Shown piece by piece: positions 10,022 through 17,681 of a stretch of 64,000 nt of DNA (its first letter is position 1; every line of letters begins with the position of its first letter). The stretch lies in the NCBI RefSeq assembly GCF_031884435.1, contig NZ_CP134779.1, positions 1,860,001 through 1,924,000 of the forward strand, given 5' to 3'. Under the pieces are notes generated by a model, which did not search any database, was not told where the DNA came from, and saw nothing but the letters and a program-made list of their open reading frames with translations. The DNA is from Bosea sp. 685. GTDB lineage: Bacteria > Pseudomonadota > Alphaproteobacteria > Rhizobiales > Beijerinckiaceae. Position numbers and translations under genes: made by a program.

Positions 10022-10933
10022 ATGATTGCCTTGCCGGATTCCATCGACGCGACGCAGGCTCTCCTGCAATCGCAGGGCTATGTCGCCGACCGCTCGCTTG
10101 CGACCGTGCTGTTCCTGGCGCTGAGGATGAAGCGGCCGCTGCTACTGGAGGGCGAGGCGGGCACCGGCAAGACCGAGATCGCGAAAGTGCTTTCGGCTGC
10201 TTTGGGGCGCAAGCTGATCCGGCTGCAATGCTATGAGGGGCTCGACCTCGCCTCGGCGGTCTATGAATGGAACTACGCCGGGCAGATGATGGCGATCCGG
10301 CTGGCGGAAGCCGGCGGTGTGACGGGTGATCGCGAGCGGCTGGAGGCCGACATCTTCTCGGAGAAATATCTGGTCAAGCGTCCGCTCCTGCAGGCACTGG
10401 AGCCGCAGGAGGGTGGCGCGCCGATCCTGCTGATCGACGAGCTCGACCGTACCGACGAGGCTTTCGAGGCCTTCCTGCTCGAAGTTCTGGCGGATGCGCA
10501 GGTGACGATTCCCGAACTCGGCACGATCAAGGCTGCCGAGCCGCCGATCGTGATCCTGACCTCGAACCGCACCCGCGAGATTCATGACGCGCTGAAGCGG
10601 CGCTGCCTCTATCACTGGGTCGGCTACCCCGATGCGGCCCGCGAGCTCGCCATCCTCAAGGCGCGCGCGCCAGGCGCTCCCGCCAAGCTGGCGAAGCAGG
10701 TCGTCTCCTTCGTGCAGGCGATCCGCAAGGAGGAATTGTTCAAGGCGCCCGGCGTCGCCGAGACGCTCGACTGGGCGAGCGCTTTGGTGGAGCTCGACGC
10801 GGTCGCGCTCGATCCCGCGCTGGTCTCGGACACGCTGGGCGCGCTGCTGAAATACCAGGACGATATCCAGGCGATGCAAGGCTCGAAGGTGAAGGAGCTG
10901 CTGGATCAGGTGAAGGCGGAAGCGCGAGGGTGA
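10022..10933 (+). CDS. coxD: MoxR-type AAA+ ATPase, CoxD
   Basis: A 303-residue MoxR-family ATPase with Walker A GEAGTGKT (residues 44-51), Walker B ILLIDELDRTDEAFEAFLL and sensor region VILTSNRTREIHDALKRRC. CoxD is a membrane-associated chaperone-like ATPase that acts with the VWA protein CoxE to mature the active site of molybdenum hydroxylases. CoxE is encoded two genes downstream. Confidence 0.93.
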   Translation: MIALPDSIDATQALLQSQGYVADRSLATVLFLALRMKRPLLLEGEAGTGKTEIAKVLSAALGRKLIRLQCYEGLDLASAVYEWNYAGQMMAIRLAEAGGVTGDRERLEADIFSEKYLVKRPLLQALEPQEGGAPILLIDELDRTDEAFEAFLLEVLADAQVTIPELGTIKAAEPPIVILTSNRTREIHDALKRRCLYHWVGYPDAARELAILKARAPGAPAKLAKQVVSFVQAIRKEELFKAPGVAETLDWASALVELDAVALDPALVSDTLGALLKYQDDIQAMQGSKVKELLDQVKAEARG

Positions 10934-11040
10934 GGCCGCAGACGTCGTTCTCGGGCGGAGCGAAGCGCAGACCCGAGAATCTCTTGCGGGAGATGGTCGG
11001 CTCAGGGCCGACCAAGACGCGCCAACAGAGGAGGGACACC
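10934..11040. repeat. Dispersed palindromic repeat fragments between coxD and the NTF2-like gene
   Basis: The 107-base gap holds two nested hairpins of families that recur in the window: GTTCTCGGGC...GACCCGAGAAT and ATGGTCGGC...GGCCGACCA. A ribosome-binding site (GAGGAGGGACACC) for the next gene follows. Confidence 0.6.
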
Positions 11041-11418
11041 ATGTACAATGATCTCAAGGCGATCGAGGCGGCGACCTGGACCTATCTCAACGGACTTTAT
11101 GAGGGCGATGTCGACAAGCTCTCCCATGTCTTCCATCCGACCAGCGCGCTGACCTCGGCGCAGGAGGACGGCGCGATCAAGATCCTACCGCGCGACCAGT
11201 GGTTGGAGTGGGTACGCAGCCGGCCCTCTCCGAAAGCCGCCGGCCTGGCGCGCGGCGACCATATCCTGACCATCGATCTGGTTGGGCCGACGCTGGCGCT
11301 GGTCAAGGTCAAATGCCAGATGCCGCCGCGCTATTTCACCGATCTCTTGTCCTTCCTGAAGGTCGATAGCAAATGGCAGGTCGTGCAGAAGGTGTTCATG
11401 ACCGAGGTGCGGGAGTGA
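11041..11418 (+). CDS. NTF2-like / putative lumazine-binding family protein
   Basis: A 125-residue cytoplasmic protein with an NTF2-like (SnoaL/lumazine-binding type) pattern: YLNGLYEGDVDKLSHVFHP at the N-terminus, DLVGPTLALVKV in the middle, and SKWQVVQKVF at the C-terminus. The family holds small-molecule binding and isomerase folds. No specific function can be assigned. It sits inside the cox accessory genes with its own ribosome-binding site. The start at 11041 is preferred because upstream codons lie in palindromic repeat DNA. Confidence 0.85.
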   Translation: MYNDLKAIEAATWTYLNGLYEGDVDKLSHVFHPTSALTSAQEDGAIKILPRDQWLEWVRSRPSPKAAGLARGDHILTIDLVGPTLALVKVKCQMPPRYFTDLLSFLKVDSKWQVVQKVFMTEVRE

Positions 11419-11542
11419 ATAGCGACACTCTCCGTCATGGTCGGCCTTGTGCCGGCCATCCACGCCTTGTGACGTTGATACCGGTGGAAGCGAAGACGTG
11501 GATGCTCGGGACAAGCCCTAGCATGCCGGACGCGGCTCACCG
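11419..11542. repeat. Dispersed palindromic repeat between NTF2-like gene and coxE
   Basis: This gap contains CCGTCATGGTCGGCC...GGCCATCCACG followed by CGTGGATGCTCGGGACAAGC, a partial inverted repeat of a family also seen near 59800. It probably acts as an mRNA hairpin rather than a gene. Confidence 0.55.
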
Positions 11543-12745
11543 ATGACTGGCAAGCTCCCCGAAAACGTCGCCTATTTCGCCCGAGCGCTGCGCATCGCCG
11601 GCGTGCCCGTTGGTCCCGGTGCGGTGGTCGAGGCGGTCGAGGCGCTGGCCGAAGGGGCGCTCGGCGAGCGCGATGACGTCTATTGGGCTCTGCATGCGAT
11701 CTTCGTGAAGAAGCATGAGGATAGCGTCGTCTACGATCAGGCCTTCCGGCTGTTCTGGCGCAGGCGGGCGCTGATCGAGAAATTGATGGCGCAGATGTCG
11801 CCCGTCTCGCCTGGCGGCGACAGCTCGCCGCAGAAGGAGGAGGCCGGCGCGCTGCGGGTGGCGGAGGCCTTCGCGCCGCCCAAGCGCGAGGAGGATGAAC
11901 CGCCGCGAGAGCTGACCGAGTTCAGCGCGCAGATGACCGTCTCCGATCGCGAGACATTGAAATCGCGCGATTTCGCCCAGATGAGCGCGGCCGAGATCGC
12001 GCGGGCCAAGCAGTTGATCGCGGGCTTGAGCCTGCCTGACGACAGGGTGCCGACACGGCGCTTCCAGGCCGCACATCAGGGCGCGCGCATCGACCCGCGC
12101 CGGACCTTTCGCCGCTCCCTGCGGGGCGGCGGCGGTTCGATCGATCTGGCGTTCCGCGAGCGCGCCGAGGTGCATCCGCCGGTCGTCGCGCTGGTCGATA
12201 TCTCGGGCTCGATGGCGGAGTATTCGCGCATCTTCCTGCATTTCCTGCATGCGCTCACCGAGAAGCGCCACCGCGTGCATTCCTTCGTTTTCGGCACAAG
12301 GCTGACCAATGTCACGCGCTCCTTGCGCGCCCGCGACCCCGACGACGCGCTGGCCCTGGCGGGGCGCGCCGCGCCCGACTGGGAAGGCGGCACGCGCATC
12401 TCGACGGCGCTGCATACGTTCAACCGGGTCTGGTCGCGCCGGGTGCTGGGGGGCGGGGCGGTCGTCCTGCTCTTCACCGACGGGCTGGAGCGGCATCTCG
12501 ACGGAGAGCTCTCCTTCGAGATGGACCGCCTGCACCGCTCCTGCCGCCAACTCGTCTGGCTCAACCCGCTCTTGCGCTTCGAGGCCTTCGAGGCGCGCGC
12601 CAGCGGCATCCGCGCGATGCTGCCCCATGTCGACAGTTTCCGACCGATCCACAATCTCGCGGCGATGGCCGATCTCTGCGCGGCACTGTCGCCGGATGCA
12701 GACCGGAAGAGCGATCCGCGCCAGTGGTTGAAGAAGGCCGGGTGA
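11543..12745 (+). CDS. coxE: VWA-domain protein CoxE
   Basis: A 400-residue protein with a C-terminal von Willebrand A domain. The metal-ion-dependent adhesion site begins DISGS at D219, followed by TDGLERHLDG. The N-terminus PENVAYFARALRIAGVPVGP is typical of CoxE. CoxE partners the ATPase CoxD in activating molybdenum hydroxylases. The middle (about residues 85-150) is charged and probably flexible. Confidence 0.93.
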   Translation: MTGKLPENVAYFARALRIAGVPVGPGAVVEAVEALAEGALGERDDVYWALHAIFVKKHEDSVVYDQAFRLFWRRRALIEKLMAQMSPVSPGGDSSPQKEEAGALRVAEAFAPPKREEDEPPRELTEFSAQMTVSDRETLKSRDFAQMSAAEIARAKQLIAGLSLPDDRVPTRRFQAAHQGARIDPRRTFRRSLRGGGGSIDLAFRERAEVHPPVVALVDISGSMAEYSRIFLHFLHALTEKRHRVHSFVFGTRLTNVTRSLRARDPDDALALAGRAAPDWEGGTRISTALHTFNRVWSRRVLGGGAVVLLFTDGLERHLDGELSFEMDRLHRSCRQLVWLNPLLRFEAFEARASGIRAMLPHVDSFRPIHNLAAMADLCAALSPDADRKSDPRQWLKKAG

Positions 12746-12828
12746 GGCATGATATCGATGAGGATTTTCAAGCTGCGCTCGTAGTGACGGGAAGCATCTG
12801 AAATCATAGCGAGATCGAAGGTCATCCC

Positions 12829-13152
12829 ATGATCAGCACCGACACAGACATCCTCAGCCTGGCCGAAGCCTGGGCCAAGTCGGGCCGTGGCGTGGCGCTC
12901 GCCACCGTGATCGAAACCTGGGGCTCGGCCCCGCGCCCGGTCGGCTCGCATCTCGTCATCGATGACGAAGGTAATTTCCAGGGCTCGGTCTCTGGCGGTT
13001 GCGTCGAGGGCGCGGTCGTCGAGGAGGCAGCCGAGGTCATCGGCGGCGGAAAAGCCCGCACGCTCGAATTCGGCGTTGCCGACGAGACCGCCTGGAAGGT
13101 CGGGCTCTCCTGCGGCGGGCGGATTCGGGTCTATGTGGAAAAGGTGAACTGA
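12829..13152 (+). CDS. XdhC/CoxI N-terminal-domain protein (CoxF-like)
   Basis: A 107-residue single-domain protein matching the XdhC_CoxI module: ALATVIETWGSAPRPVGSHL, GSVSGGCVEGAV and GLSCGGRIRVYV are all diagnostic. Such proteins bind molybdenum cofactor and hand it, after sulfuration, to the apo-hydroxylase. The partner Rossmann-domain protein is encoded two genes downstream. Its stop overlaps the next start by one base (TGATG), so translation is coupled. Confidence 0.9.
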   Translation: MISTDTDILSLAEAWAKSGRGVALATVIETWGSAPRPVGSHLVIDDEGNFQGSVSGGCVEGAVVEEAAEVIGGGKARTLEFGVADETAWKVGLSCGGRIRVYVEKVN

Positions 13153-13781
13153 TGGCGTCCTGGGAAACCCTTGTCGCCTTCGCGACGCTGACCATCCTGG
13201 TTGCCTATTTCCCGGGGCCGGCGCTGCTCTATACGGCGGCGCAGACGATCTCGCATGGCCGCCGCGCCGGCTTCATGGCGATGCTCGGCATCCATCTCGG
13301 CTGCTATCTGCATGTCTTTGCCGCCGCCTTCGGCCTGTCGGCGGTGTTCAAGCATGTGCCCGAGCTCTATGTCGCGGTGAAGCTTGCGGGCGCGTTCTAT
13401 CTCGTCTGGCTCGGCATCGGCATGATCCGCGCCAAGCTGACCCAGGGCGAAGCCTCCGCAACGCCGCCCAAGACGGTCAAGCGTGCCTTGATCGACAGCT
13501 TCATTGTCGAGGTGCTGAACCCCAAGGTTGCGCTGTTCTTCATTGCGCTCTTGCCGCAATTCGTCGATCCGGCCGGCTCCCTGCCGGTCTGGGCGCAGTT
13601 CCTGATCCTTGGCACGATCGTCAATTTCGCCTTTTCCTCGGCCGATTTCGTTACCGTCCTGGGGGCGTCCGCCGTGGTCAAGACGATGAAGCAGACGAAG
13701 GCCGGCTTCGCCTTCGGGCGCTGGCTCGGCGGCTCAATGATGATCGGGCTTGGGCTGAAGCTCGCGATCGACAAGGGCTGA
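13152..13781 (+). CDS. LysE/RhtB family exporter
   Basis: A 209-residue inner-membrane protein with about six hydrophobic segments and the LysE-family N-terminal signature PGPALLYTAAQTISHGRRAG. The family exports amino acids and related small molecules. It is coupled to the upstream XdhC gene (one-base overlap) and followed four bases later by the second XdhC gene. It therefore interrupts a cofactor-maturation pair; its substrate is unknown. Homologous family members have the same length. Confidence 0.9.
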   Translation: MASWETLVAFATLTILVAYFPGPALLYTAAQTISHGRRAGFMAMLGIHLGCYLHVFAAAFGLSAVFKHVPELYVAVKLAGAFYLVWLGIGMIRAKLTQGEASATPPKTVKRALIDSFIVEVLNPKVALFFIALLPQFVDPAGSLPVWAQFLILGTIVNFAFSSADFVTVLGASAVVKTMKQTKAGFAFGRWLGGSMMIGLGLKLAIDKG

Positions 13782-13785
13782 CGCG

Positions 13786-14478
13786 ATGGAACTTTCGATC
13801 TTATCTGCGCTCAATGCCGAGCGCACTGCGCGGCGCGCGAGCGTTCTCGTCACCACGATCGAAAGCGGCACGCAGCGGCTGGTCAAGGCGGCCGACATCG
13901 CGGCCGACCCGCTGGCGGAGGTGCTCGACAAGCAGTTGCGCATGGCCAAGAGCGCGATGGTCGAGGTCGCAGGAGCGCAGTATTTCCTGACCGTGCAGGC
14001 GCCGCATCCGCGCATCGTCATCACCGGCGCCGTCCATGTCTCGCAGGCGATGGCGCCAATGGCGAAGCTGCTCGACCTCGACCTCGTGATCGTCGATCCG
14101 CGCACCGCTTTCGCCACGCCCGAGCGCTTTCCCGGCGTGCGCCTCCTGACCGAGTGGCCGGATGAGGCGATCGCGACGCTCGGGCTCGACAGCTACACGG
14201 CCTTCGTCGCGCTGACGCATGATCCCAAGATCGACGATCCCGGGCTGGAGGCCGCTCTGCGGTCCGATTGCTTCTATATCGGCGCGCTCGGCAGCCGGAA
14301 GACGCATGCCCGGCGTATCGAGCGGCTGGCGGCTGCGGGCTTCGATGAGACCGCGACCGGGCGCATCCATGCGCCGATCGGGCTCGACATCGGCGCGGTC
14401 TCGCCAGCCGAGATCGCGCTCGCGATCCTGGCTGAGATCGTTAGCAGCTTGCGCGGCCCGCGCCGCAAACCGGTCTGA
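13786..14478 (+). CDS. XdhC family protein with C-terminal Rossmann domain (CoxI-like)
   Basis: A 230-residue protein. Residues 1-70 resemble an XdhC_CoxI half module. Residues 75-215 form the XdhC Rossmann domain with RIVITGAVHVSQAMAPMAKL, VIVDPRTAFATPERFP, VALTHDPKIDDPGL and YIGALGSRKTHARR. It acts in insertion of the mature molybdenum cofactor into the hydroxylase. It sits 12 bases before the cofactor-handling fusion gene. Confidence 0.92.
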   Translation: MELSILSALNAERTARRASVLVTTIESGTQRLVKAADIAADPLAEVLDKQLRMAKSAMVEVAGAQYFLTVQAPHPRIVITGAVHVSQAMAPMAKLLDLDLVIVDPRTAFATPERFPGVRLLTEWPDEAIATLGLDSYTAFVALTHDPKIDDPGLEAALRSDCFYIGALGSRKTHARRIERLAAAGFDETATGRIHAPIGLDIGAVSPAEIALAILAEIVSSLRGPRRKPV

Positions 14479-14490
14479 GCCACAAACCAG

Positions 14491-16089
14491 ATGAAATTCG
14501 GACCCGTCGCCATCACCGATGCCGCAGGCTGCATCGCCGCGCACACCGTCCGCGCCGGCGATGTCATCGTCAGGAAGGGCGCGACGATCAGCGCGGAGGA
14601 TGCCGTCAGGCTCGCGGCCGCTGGGCTGACTGAGCTCGTCGCCGTCAGGTTGGAGCCAGGCGATATCGACGAGAATGCCGCGGCGGCGAAGCTGGCCGCT
14701 GCGCTGGCGGGGCAGGGCATCGTCACCGAGACCCCCTTCACCGGTCGCGTCAATCTCTTCGCGACCACAGCAGGCGTGCTGACGATCGATGTCACGGCGA
14801 TCGACCGCTTCAACCGGGTCGACGAGGCGATCACTGCCGCGACCTTGCCGGCGATGAAGCCTGTCGTTGCGGGCGAGATGGTCGGCACGGTCAAGATCAT
14901 CCCCTATGGCCTTGCCGGGAGCCTGGTCGACGAGGCGCTGGCGGCCGTCATGGCTGCGCCGATCTCGGTCGCAGCCTATCGGCCCGCTTCGGTCGGGGTG
15001 ATTTCGACGCTCCTGCCAGGGCTCAAGCCCTCGGTCATCGAGAAGACCCTGCGCATCATGGTTGACCGGCTCACGCCGGCCGGCGCGAACTTGTCCGCCG
15101 ACAGGCGCGTGCCGCATGAGGTTACGCCATTGGCGCAGGCGCTTGCGAAGATGGTGGCGGGGCCGGCCGATATCGTCATCGTCTTCGGGGCCTCGGCCAT
15201 CACCGATCGGCGCGATGTGATCCCGCAGGCGCTGCTCGCGGCCGGTGGGCGGATCGAGCATCTCGGCATGCCGGTCGACCCTGGGAACCTGCTGCTGATT
15301 GGCGAGCTCGGCGGCAAACCGGTGATCGGCGCGCCCGGCTGCGCCCGCTCGCCCAAGGAGAACGGCTTCGACTGGGTGCTGCAGCGCTGTCTCGCCGGCA
15401 TTCCCGTCCGCAAGGCCGATATTCAGGCGATGGGCGTCGGCGGCCTCCTGATGGAGATCGTCTCGCGCCCGCAGCCACGGGCTCCGGGCCATGCCGAGGC
15501 CGCGCCGGTCGCCGGCATGGTGCTCGCGGCCGGCCGCTCGACCCGGATGGGCGAGGCCAACAAGCTGTTGCAGGCTGTGCGGGGCAAGCCACTGGTGCGC
15601 CATGCCGTCGAGGCGCAACTGGCCTCAAAGGCTGCGCCTGTCCTGGTGGTGACGGGTCATCAGCAGAAGGAGGTCGCCGCCGCGCTGGCCGGCCTCGATA
15701 TTCGCCTCGTCCATAATCCCGATTTCGCCAGTGGCCTTGCCAGTTCTGTGAAGGCGGGCCTTGCCGCATTGCCGGTTTCGGCGCCGGGCGTCGTGGTTTC
15801 GCTTGGCGACATGCCCAATGTGACCGCGCAAGTGATTGATAGGCTGGCCGAAGTCTTCGCCGACAGGCCGGATGCGCTGGCGGTGGTGCCGACGCTGCTC
15901 GGTCAGCGCGGCAATCCCGTGCTGCTCGCGCGGGCACTGTTCCCGGCGGTGGCGCGGTTGAGCGGCGATCAGGGGGCCAGGCGTCTGCTCGACGAGGCCG
16001 GCGAGGCCGTCGCCGAGGTGCCGCTGGACGACCCGGCGATCGCGCTCGACGTCGATACGCCGGAGGCGTTGCGGGCGCTGGTTGGGTAG
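14491..16089 (+). CDS. Molybdopterin-binding domain fused to MobA/MocA-like nucleotidyltransferase
   Basis: A 532-residue two-domain protein. Residues about 1-330 are a MoeA/MogA-like molybdopterin-binding module (GDVIVRKGATIS, VFGASAITDRRDV). Residues about 340-530 are an NTP-transferase with the signature VLAAGRSTRMGEANKLL and VSLGDMPNVTAQV. The second half resembles MocA, which makes molybdopterin cytosine dinucleotide, the cofactor form CoxL needs. It ends the cox cluster and completes a set of cofactor-loading genes. Confidence 0.9.
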   Translation: MKFGPVAITDAAGCIAAHTVRAGDVIVRKGATISAEDAVRLAAAGLTELVAVRLEPGDIDENAAAAKLAAALAGQGIVTETPFTGRVNLFATTAGVLTIDVTAIDRFNRVDEAITAATLPAMKPVVAGEMVGTVKIIPYGLAGSLVDEALAAVMAAPISVAAYRPASVGVISTLLPGLKPSVIEKTLRIMVDRLTPAGANLSADRRVPHEVTPLAQALAKMVAGPADIVIVFGASAITDRRDVIPQALLAAGGRIEHLGMPVDPGNLLLIGELGGKPVIGAPGCARSPKENGFDWVLQRCLAGIPVRKADIQAMGVGGLLMEIVSRPQPRAPGHAEAAPVAGMVLAAGRSTRMGEANKLLQAVRGKPLVRHAVEAQLASKAAPVLVVTGHQQKEVAAALAGLDIRLVHNPDFASGLASSVKAGLAALPVSAPGVVVSLGDMPNVTAQVIDRLAEVFADRPDALAVVPTLLGQRGNPVLLARALFPAVARLSGDQGARRLLDEAGEAVAEVPLDDPAIALDVDTPEALRALVG

Positions 16090-16405
16090 GGAGATGGCTC
16101 GATTTGGAGCTGCGGCGTCATTTCGGGATGGCCCATAGGGCCGAGCCCGGAGCCCATGACTATCGGAATGGCCAGATAGGACGCCATTCATAGCCGACTA
16201 GCGTCTGTCTCTCCAGCTTGTGGGCGATGCTGCAGGTGGCCGCCGCTGTGTCTGTTCGCGGACGGCTCCGAACGAGGCCCAGTTGCGGAGGCCGCTGTCG
16301 TCGAGCCCGCTCTCGCCGAAGGCGCCGTGACACGCGGCGAGCGCGGTCAAACGCCTAGCCCCGGCATTCGCATGACGCGCCGTCATCCCCACTCCAGCAC
16401 TGGAT
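16090..16405. other. Non-coding gap after the cox cluster with degenerate palindromic repeat
   Basis: Bases 16108-16190 resemble the dispersed CGTCATTTCGGGATGG repeat family seen at 53184, 59757 and 62041. The remainder has no recognisable gene; short open frames have no family resemblance. Confidence 0.5.
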
Positions 16406-16449
16406 GCAACCATCCCCTGCGCATGGCCGGATGCACAGGGGATGGTTGC
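16406..16449. repeat. 44-base near-perfect palindrome upstream of usg
   Basis: Arms of 14 bases, GCAACCATCCCCTG and CAGGGGATGGTTGC, are perfect. The 16-base centre carries a further GCAT/ATGC pair around GGCCGG. There is no T-run after it, so it is not a standard terminator. It ends 28 bases before the predicted usg promoter. Confidence 0.85.
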
Positions 16450-16477
16450 CGCAGCTTGGCAGGAGGCTTGCAAGCTT

Positions 16478-16506
16478 TTGTTAACCAAGCAGGCGCAGCC
16501 TATATC
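16478..16506 (+). promoter_or_regulatory. Predicted sigma-70 promoter of usg
   Basis: TTGTTA and TATATC are separated by exactly 17 bases, about 45 bases before the usg start codon. No experimental support; spacing and sequence fit well. Confidence 0.55.
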
Positions 16507-16550
16507 TAACCGGCTCAACTTTCATCGTGACGTGGCGAAGGGAGATGGCA

Positions 16551-16820
16551 ATGGCTTCAGCGGACTTCATCCGGCAACTGGCGGGATACGGGTTGACGAC
16601 GGCGACGATCCTCTACCGCTTGCCCGATCACCCGAAATTGCTGCAGACCTATATCTGGCAGCAATATGATCTCGCCCCGCGTTTCCCGCAGCTGCACGAC
16701 TTTCTCGATTTCTGGAAGCGGGAACTGGAAGGCCCGCTTCATTCGGTCACAGTCGCGCATTCGCGCCTGATCCGTCCGGCCGAAATCGTCAACGTCAACG
16801 GCGTGCTGACGCTACATTGA
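16551..16820 (+). CDS. usg: Usg family protein
   Basis: An 89-residue protein of the alphaproteobacterial Usg family (ADFIRQLAGYGLTTATILYRLPDHP; LQTYIWQQYDLAPRFPQLHDFL; FWKRELEGPLHSVTVAHSRLI). The name comes from an upstream gene in the Caulobacter trp region. Molecular function is unknown. The start at 16551 has AAGGGAG six bases upstream; ATGs at 16545 and earlier are worse spaced. It is monocistronic with its own promoter. Confidence 0.88.
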   Translation: MASADFIRQLAGYGLTTATILYRLPDHPKLLQTYIWQQYDLAPRFPQLHDFLDFWKRELEGPLHSVTVAHSRLIRPAEIVNVNGVLTLH

Positions 16821-16846
16821 AGGCCCTCATCAAAGAGTTAGAGCAG

Positions 16847-16916
16847 GATCGACTGCTCTAGCCCGCGCGCCCGGGCGGGGCGCAAAGTGCCGGTACCCAC
16901 TTTTTTGCATCCTGCC
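16847..16916. repeat. Dispersed rhizobial-type palindromic repeat, diverged copy
   Basis: Sequence of the GAGCAGGAT...CCGGTACCCACTTTTTTGCATCCTGC type, a diverged relative of the cleaner copy at 63921-63971. It lies between usg and exoD. Confidence 0.6.
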
Positions 16917-16993
16917 CTCGGCGTCGCCGCGCTTGTTGCGCGGGGCCTGCGCATGCTAGGCCGCTGCTCCCGACCCGGCCCGGCCTTGTCCTA

Positions 16994-17590
16994 TTGTCAC
17001 CTCCATTACGCACTTCCGGACTACTGACGGCGCTCGCCGCCCTGCCTGGAGAGCGCATCGGGGTCGCCACGATCATGTCCGCGCTCAAGGACCGGACCTA
17101 CGCGCTGCTCGTGGTCCTGCTCGGCTTGCCGAACTGCCTGCCGATGCCGCCGCCGATCCCGCTGGTCTGCGGCCTGGTGCTCGCCTTCGTCGCGGTGCAG
17201 ATGCTGACCGGCCGCGCCATGCCGTGGCTGCCTCAGGCCGTCCTCGGCAAGAGCGTGGGTAAGCCCGAACTCAGCCGCGCCGTGGCGCGCGCCGTGCCGG
17301 TGCTGACGCGGCTCGAGCGCTTTTCGCGGCCCCGCCTGACCGCCCTGGGCAGCGCCTTCGCAACCCCGGTGCTCGGGCTGATCATCCTCGTGCTGGCGCT
17401 CGGCCTTGTCGTCGCGGCGCCCTTCATTGGCCAGATCCCGCTTGGGCTCGCCGTCTGCCTGGTCGGCCTGGGTCTCGTCGAGCGCGACGGGTTGTTCATC
17501 ATCGCCGGCGCTGTCATCGGCGCGGGCGGGCTGATCCTCAGCGCTGGTTTCGCCTATGCGATCGTCAGCGGTCTTTCCGGGTTGTTCTAG
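16994..17590 (+). CDS. exoD: Exopolysaccharide synthesis protein ExoD family
   Basis: A 198-residue membrane protein with about four hydrophobic segments and the ExoD family pattern GERIGVATIMSALKDRTYAL, LLGLPNCLPMPPPIPL and IGQIPLGLAVCLVGLGLVERDG. ExoD mutants of Sinorhizobium are affected in exopolysaccharide and alkaline tolerance; the biochemical role is unclear. No ATG fits, so a TTG at 16994 is the likely start. No obvious operon partners. Confidence 0.88.
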   Translation: MSPPLRTSGLLTALAALPGERIGVATIMSALKDRTYALLVVLLGLPNCLPMPPPIPLVCGLVLAFVAVQMLTGRAMPWLPQAVLGKSVGKPELSRAVARAVPVLTRLERFSRPRLTALGSAFATPVLGLIILVLALGLVVAAPFIGQIPLGLAVCLVGLGLVERDGLFIIAGAVIGAGGLILSAGFAYAIVSGLSGLF

Positions 17591-17593
17591 CTT

Positions 17594-17676
17594 TTGGTTT
17601 TAACGCGTTTTCTCCGCGCAAACGCTTCGCGTTTGTCGCGAGGGAACCGGTGTCCACTTCGCTCGAAAACGCTCTA
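17594..17676. repeat. Compound dispersed repeat (GCGTTTTC...GAAAACGC half)
   Basis: Bases TTTTAACGCGTTTTC...CCACTTCGCTCGAAAACGCTCTA form the second half of the element found complete at 40444 and 62214. An extra internal hairpin AAACGCTTCGCGTTT is inserted. It lies between the converging 3' ends of exoD and the GGDEF-EAL gene and could serve as a bidirectional transcript end. Confidence 0.7.
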
Positions 17677-17681
17677 AAAAA

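Noticed and set aside
16406..16449. Interpreting the palindrome as a rho-independent terminator of the cox operon
   Set aside because: No T-run follows on the plus strand, and it lies over 300 bases past the last cox gene.
16198..16518. A 106-codon minus-strand frame in the gap before usg
   Set aside because: It spans the palindrome and the predicted usg promoter and has no family resemblance.
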